9,660 nucleotides of DNA from Methyloceanibacter sp. (GTDB lineage Bacteria > Pseudomonadota > Alphaproteobacteria > Rhizobiales > Methyloligellaceae), in NCBI GenBank assembly GCA_016649675.1, contig JAENXG010000075.1:1-9660 (forward strand), read 5' to 3'. The translations under genes and the position numbers were made by a program. Below the pieces are notes generated by a model. It worked only from the letters and a program-made list of their open reading frames with translations, had not been told where the DNA came from and ran no database searches. Positions 8,849-9,660 of this stretch are shown here, piece after piece (the first letter of the stretch is position 1; the number at the start of each line of letters is the position of its first letter).

Positions 8849-8893
8849 GGAAGGCCGCGCCTTCGCTCTTCCCGGTGAGGGCTTCCGCGCTCT
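8593..8893. repeat. Dispersed 21-bp direct repeat, 280 bp apart
   Basis: CGGcGAGGGCTTCCGCGCTCT at 8593-8613, inside the methyltransferase gene, recurs at 8873-8893 with one mismatch (20 of 21; 17 identical in a row at 8597-8613 and 8877-8893). The second copy fills the spacer just before the comF ATG at 8897. No terminal features of a mobile element are visible. Confidence 0.6.
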
Positions 8894-8896
8894 ATC

Positions 8897-9628
8897 ATGG
8901 CGTCCATGTCGATAAGCAGCGAGGCAGAGCTCAGCGGAGAGGCTCCGGCCGTTTCACGCGCGGCGGCGGGACCTGGGGTCAGCTCCTTGCGATCCATGCT
9001 CGGGCGGCTTGCCGACGTGCTGTTGCCGCCGGTCTGCATCGCCTGCCGGACGCGCATCGGGAGCCACGGGCTGCTGTGCGGCGCCTGCTTTGCCAAGATC
9101 GACTTCATCGCGCCTCCCATCTGCGCGCGGCTCGGGGTGCCGCTCCCTTACGAGGCTGGGGAGCCGTCGCTGTCGGCGGCGGCCATCGCCAAGCCCCCAG
9201 TCTACGACCGGGCGCGGGCCGCGGCGCGCTATTCCTCCACCATGCGCGAGCTTGTCCAGAGCTTCAAATATCGGGATCGCCACGAAGGCCTGCCATTATT
9301 CGCGCGGTGGCTGCTCAAGGCGGGTGCCGAGCTGCTGGCCGACGCCGATCTGATCGTGCCCGTCCCGCTATACAGATCGCGGCTCTGGTGGCGGCGCTTC
9401 AACCAGTCGGCGATGCTCGCTCATGCGGTGGCGCGGCTGTCCGGCACCGGCGTCGATTGTTTTGTGCTCAGGCGCGTCAAAGGAAAGAAGGTCGTGGTTG
9501 TCGACGACGTGATCACGACGGGGGCGACGGCGGAAGCCTGCGCGCGGGCGCTGAAACGGGCAGGGGCGGCGCGGGTGGATGTGCTCGCGCTGGCGCGAGC
9601 CGTCGAGCCCAATTCTTTCGTGCTTTAG
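8897..9628 (+). CDS. comF: ComF-family phosphoribosyltransferase-like protein with an internal deletion
   Basis: ComF proteins join an N-terminal zinc ribbon to a type I phosphoribosyltransferase domain; they are linked to DNA uptake and, in competent bacteria, to natural transformation. The zinc ribbon is C47xxC50...C61xxC64, with C76 in the following ICARLG. YDRARAAARYSSTMRELVQSFKYRDR (103-128) and VPVPLYRSRLWWRRFNQS (154-171) are typical. The PRPP loop VVVVDDVITTGAT is intact at 199-211. Between VLRRVK (190-195) and GKKVVVVDD, however, the roughly 35-40 residues that normally carry the QxGLSRxERxxNVxGAF motif are absent, while the frame stays open. That segment forms the flexible catalytic loop region, so activity is doubtful. 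The start at 8897 is tentative; ATGs at 8906 and 8996 are in frame, and no strong ribosome site marks any of them. Confidence 0.88.
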   Translation: MASMSISSEAELSGEAPAVSRAAAGPGVSSLRSMLGRLADVLLPPVCIACRTRIGSHGLLCGACFAKIDFIAPPICARLGVPLPYEAGEPSLSAAAIAKPPVYDRARAAARYSSTMRELVQSFKYRDRHEGLPLFARWLLKAGAELLADADLIVPVPLYRSRLWWRRFNQSAMLAHAVARLSGTGVDCFVLRRVKGKKVVVVDDVITTGATAEACARALKRAGAARVDVLALARAVEPNSFVL

Positions 9629-9660
9629 CGTCTAGTCTTGCACAGGCCTGGTTAAGGGCC

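Overview
This is a GC-rich, densely packed chromosomal window that looks alphaproteobacterial, most likely Hyphomicrobiales/Rhizobiales. That assignment rests on the divergent grouping of secA with a SurA-like peptidylprolyl isomerase, argJ and mutT, on an NDUFAF5-like methyltransferase beside comF, and on an Flp-type pilin with an alphaproteobacterial look. It is inferred from gene content and synteny; no rRNA or other taxonomic marker is present.

Layout. The minus strand carries the N-terminal 272 residues of an SLC13-type permease with an RCK_C domain (cut by the window start), then secA, then an arsenic-response pair arsR-arsC. The plus strand carries a secreted parvulin-type isomerase, argJ, mutT and a small Flp-type pilin, closely spaced or overlapping and probably partly co-transcribed. 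The pilin ends tail-to-tail, with a 4-bp overlap, against a minus-strand methyltransferase. That gene is divergent from comF on the plus strand. After the comF stop, 32 bases (9629-9660) remain, in which I see no gene. No gene-free stretch exceeds 300 bases; the longest are 4820-5054 (divergent arsR / isomerase control region) and 817-995 (between secA and the permease).

Function. SecA drives protein export, and the neighbouring isomerase is an exported foldase that would act on SecA clients in the periplasm. ArgJ makes ornithine for arginine synthesis, and MutT cleans oxidised nucleotides. ArsR-ArsC sense arsenic and reduce arsenate, but no efflux pump is next to them. ComF and the methyltransferase are conserved accessory housekeeping genes.

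The points most worth a second look are: (i) ComF lacks about 35-40 residues that normally lie just before its PRPP loop; (ii) the pilin has Gly in place of the near-invariant Glu at position +5 of its predicted mature form, and its start overlaps the mutT stop; (iii) a 24-bp dyad lies over the predicted arsR -10 box and start codon, which implies a leaderless, self-repressed transcript; (iv) a 10-bp inverted repeat links the secA promoter -10 region to the secA ribosome-binding region. I found no convincing evidence of an undescribed multi-gene system; most of the window is ordinary core genome.
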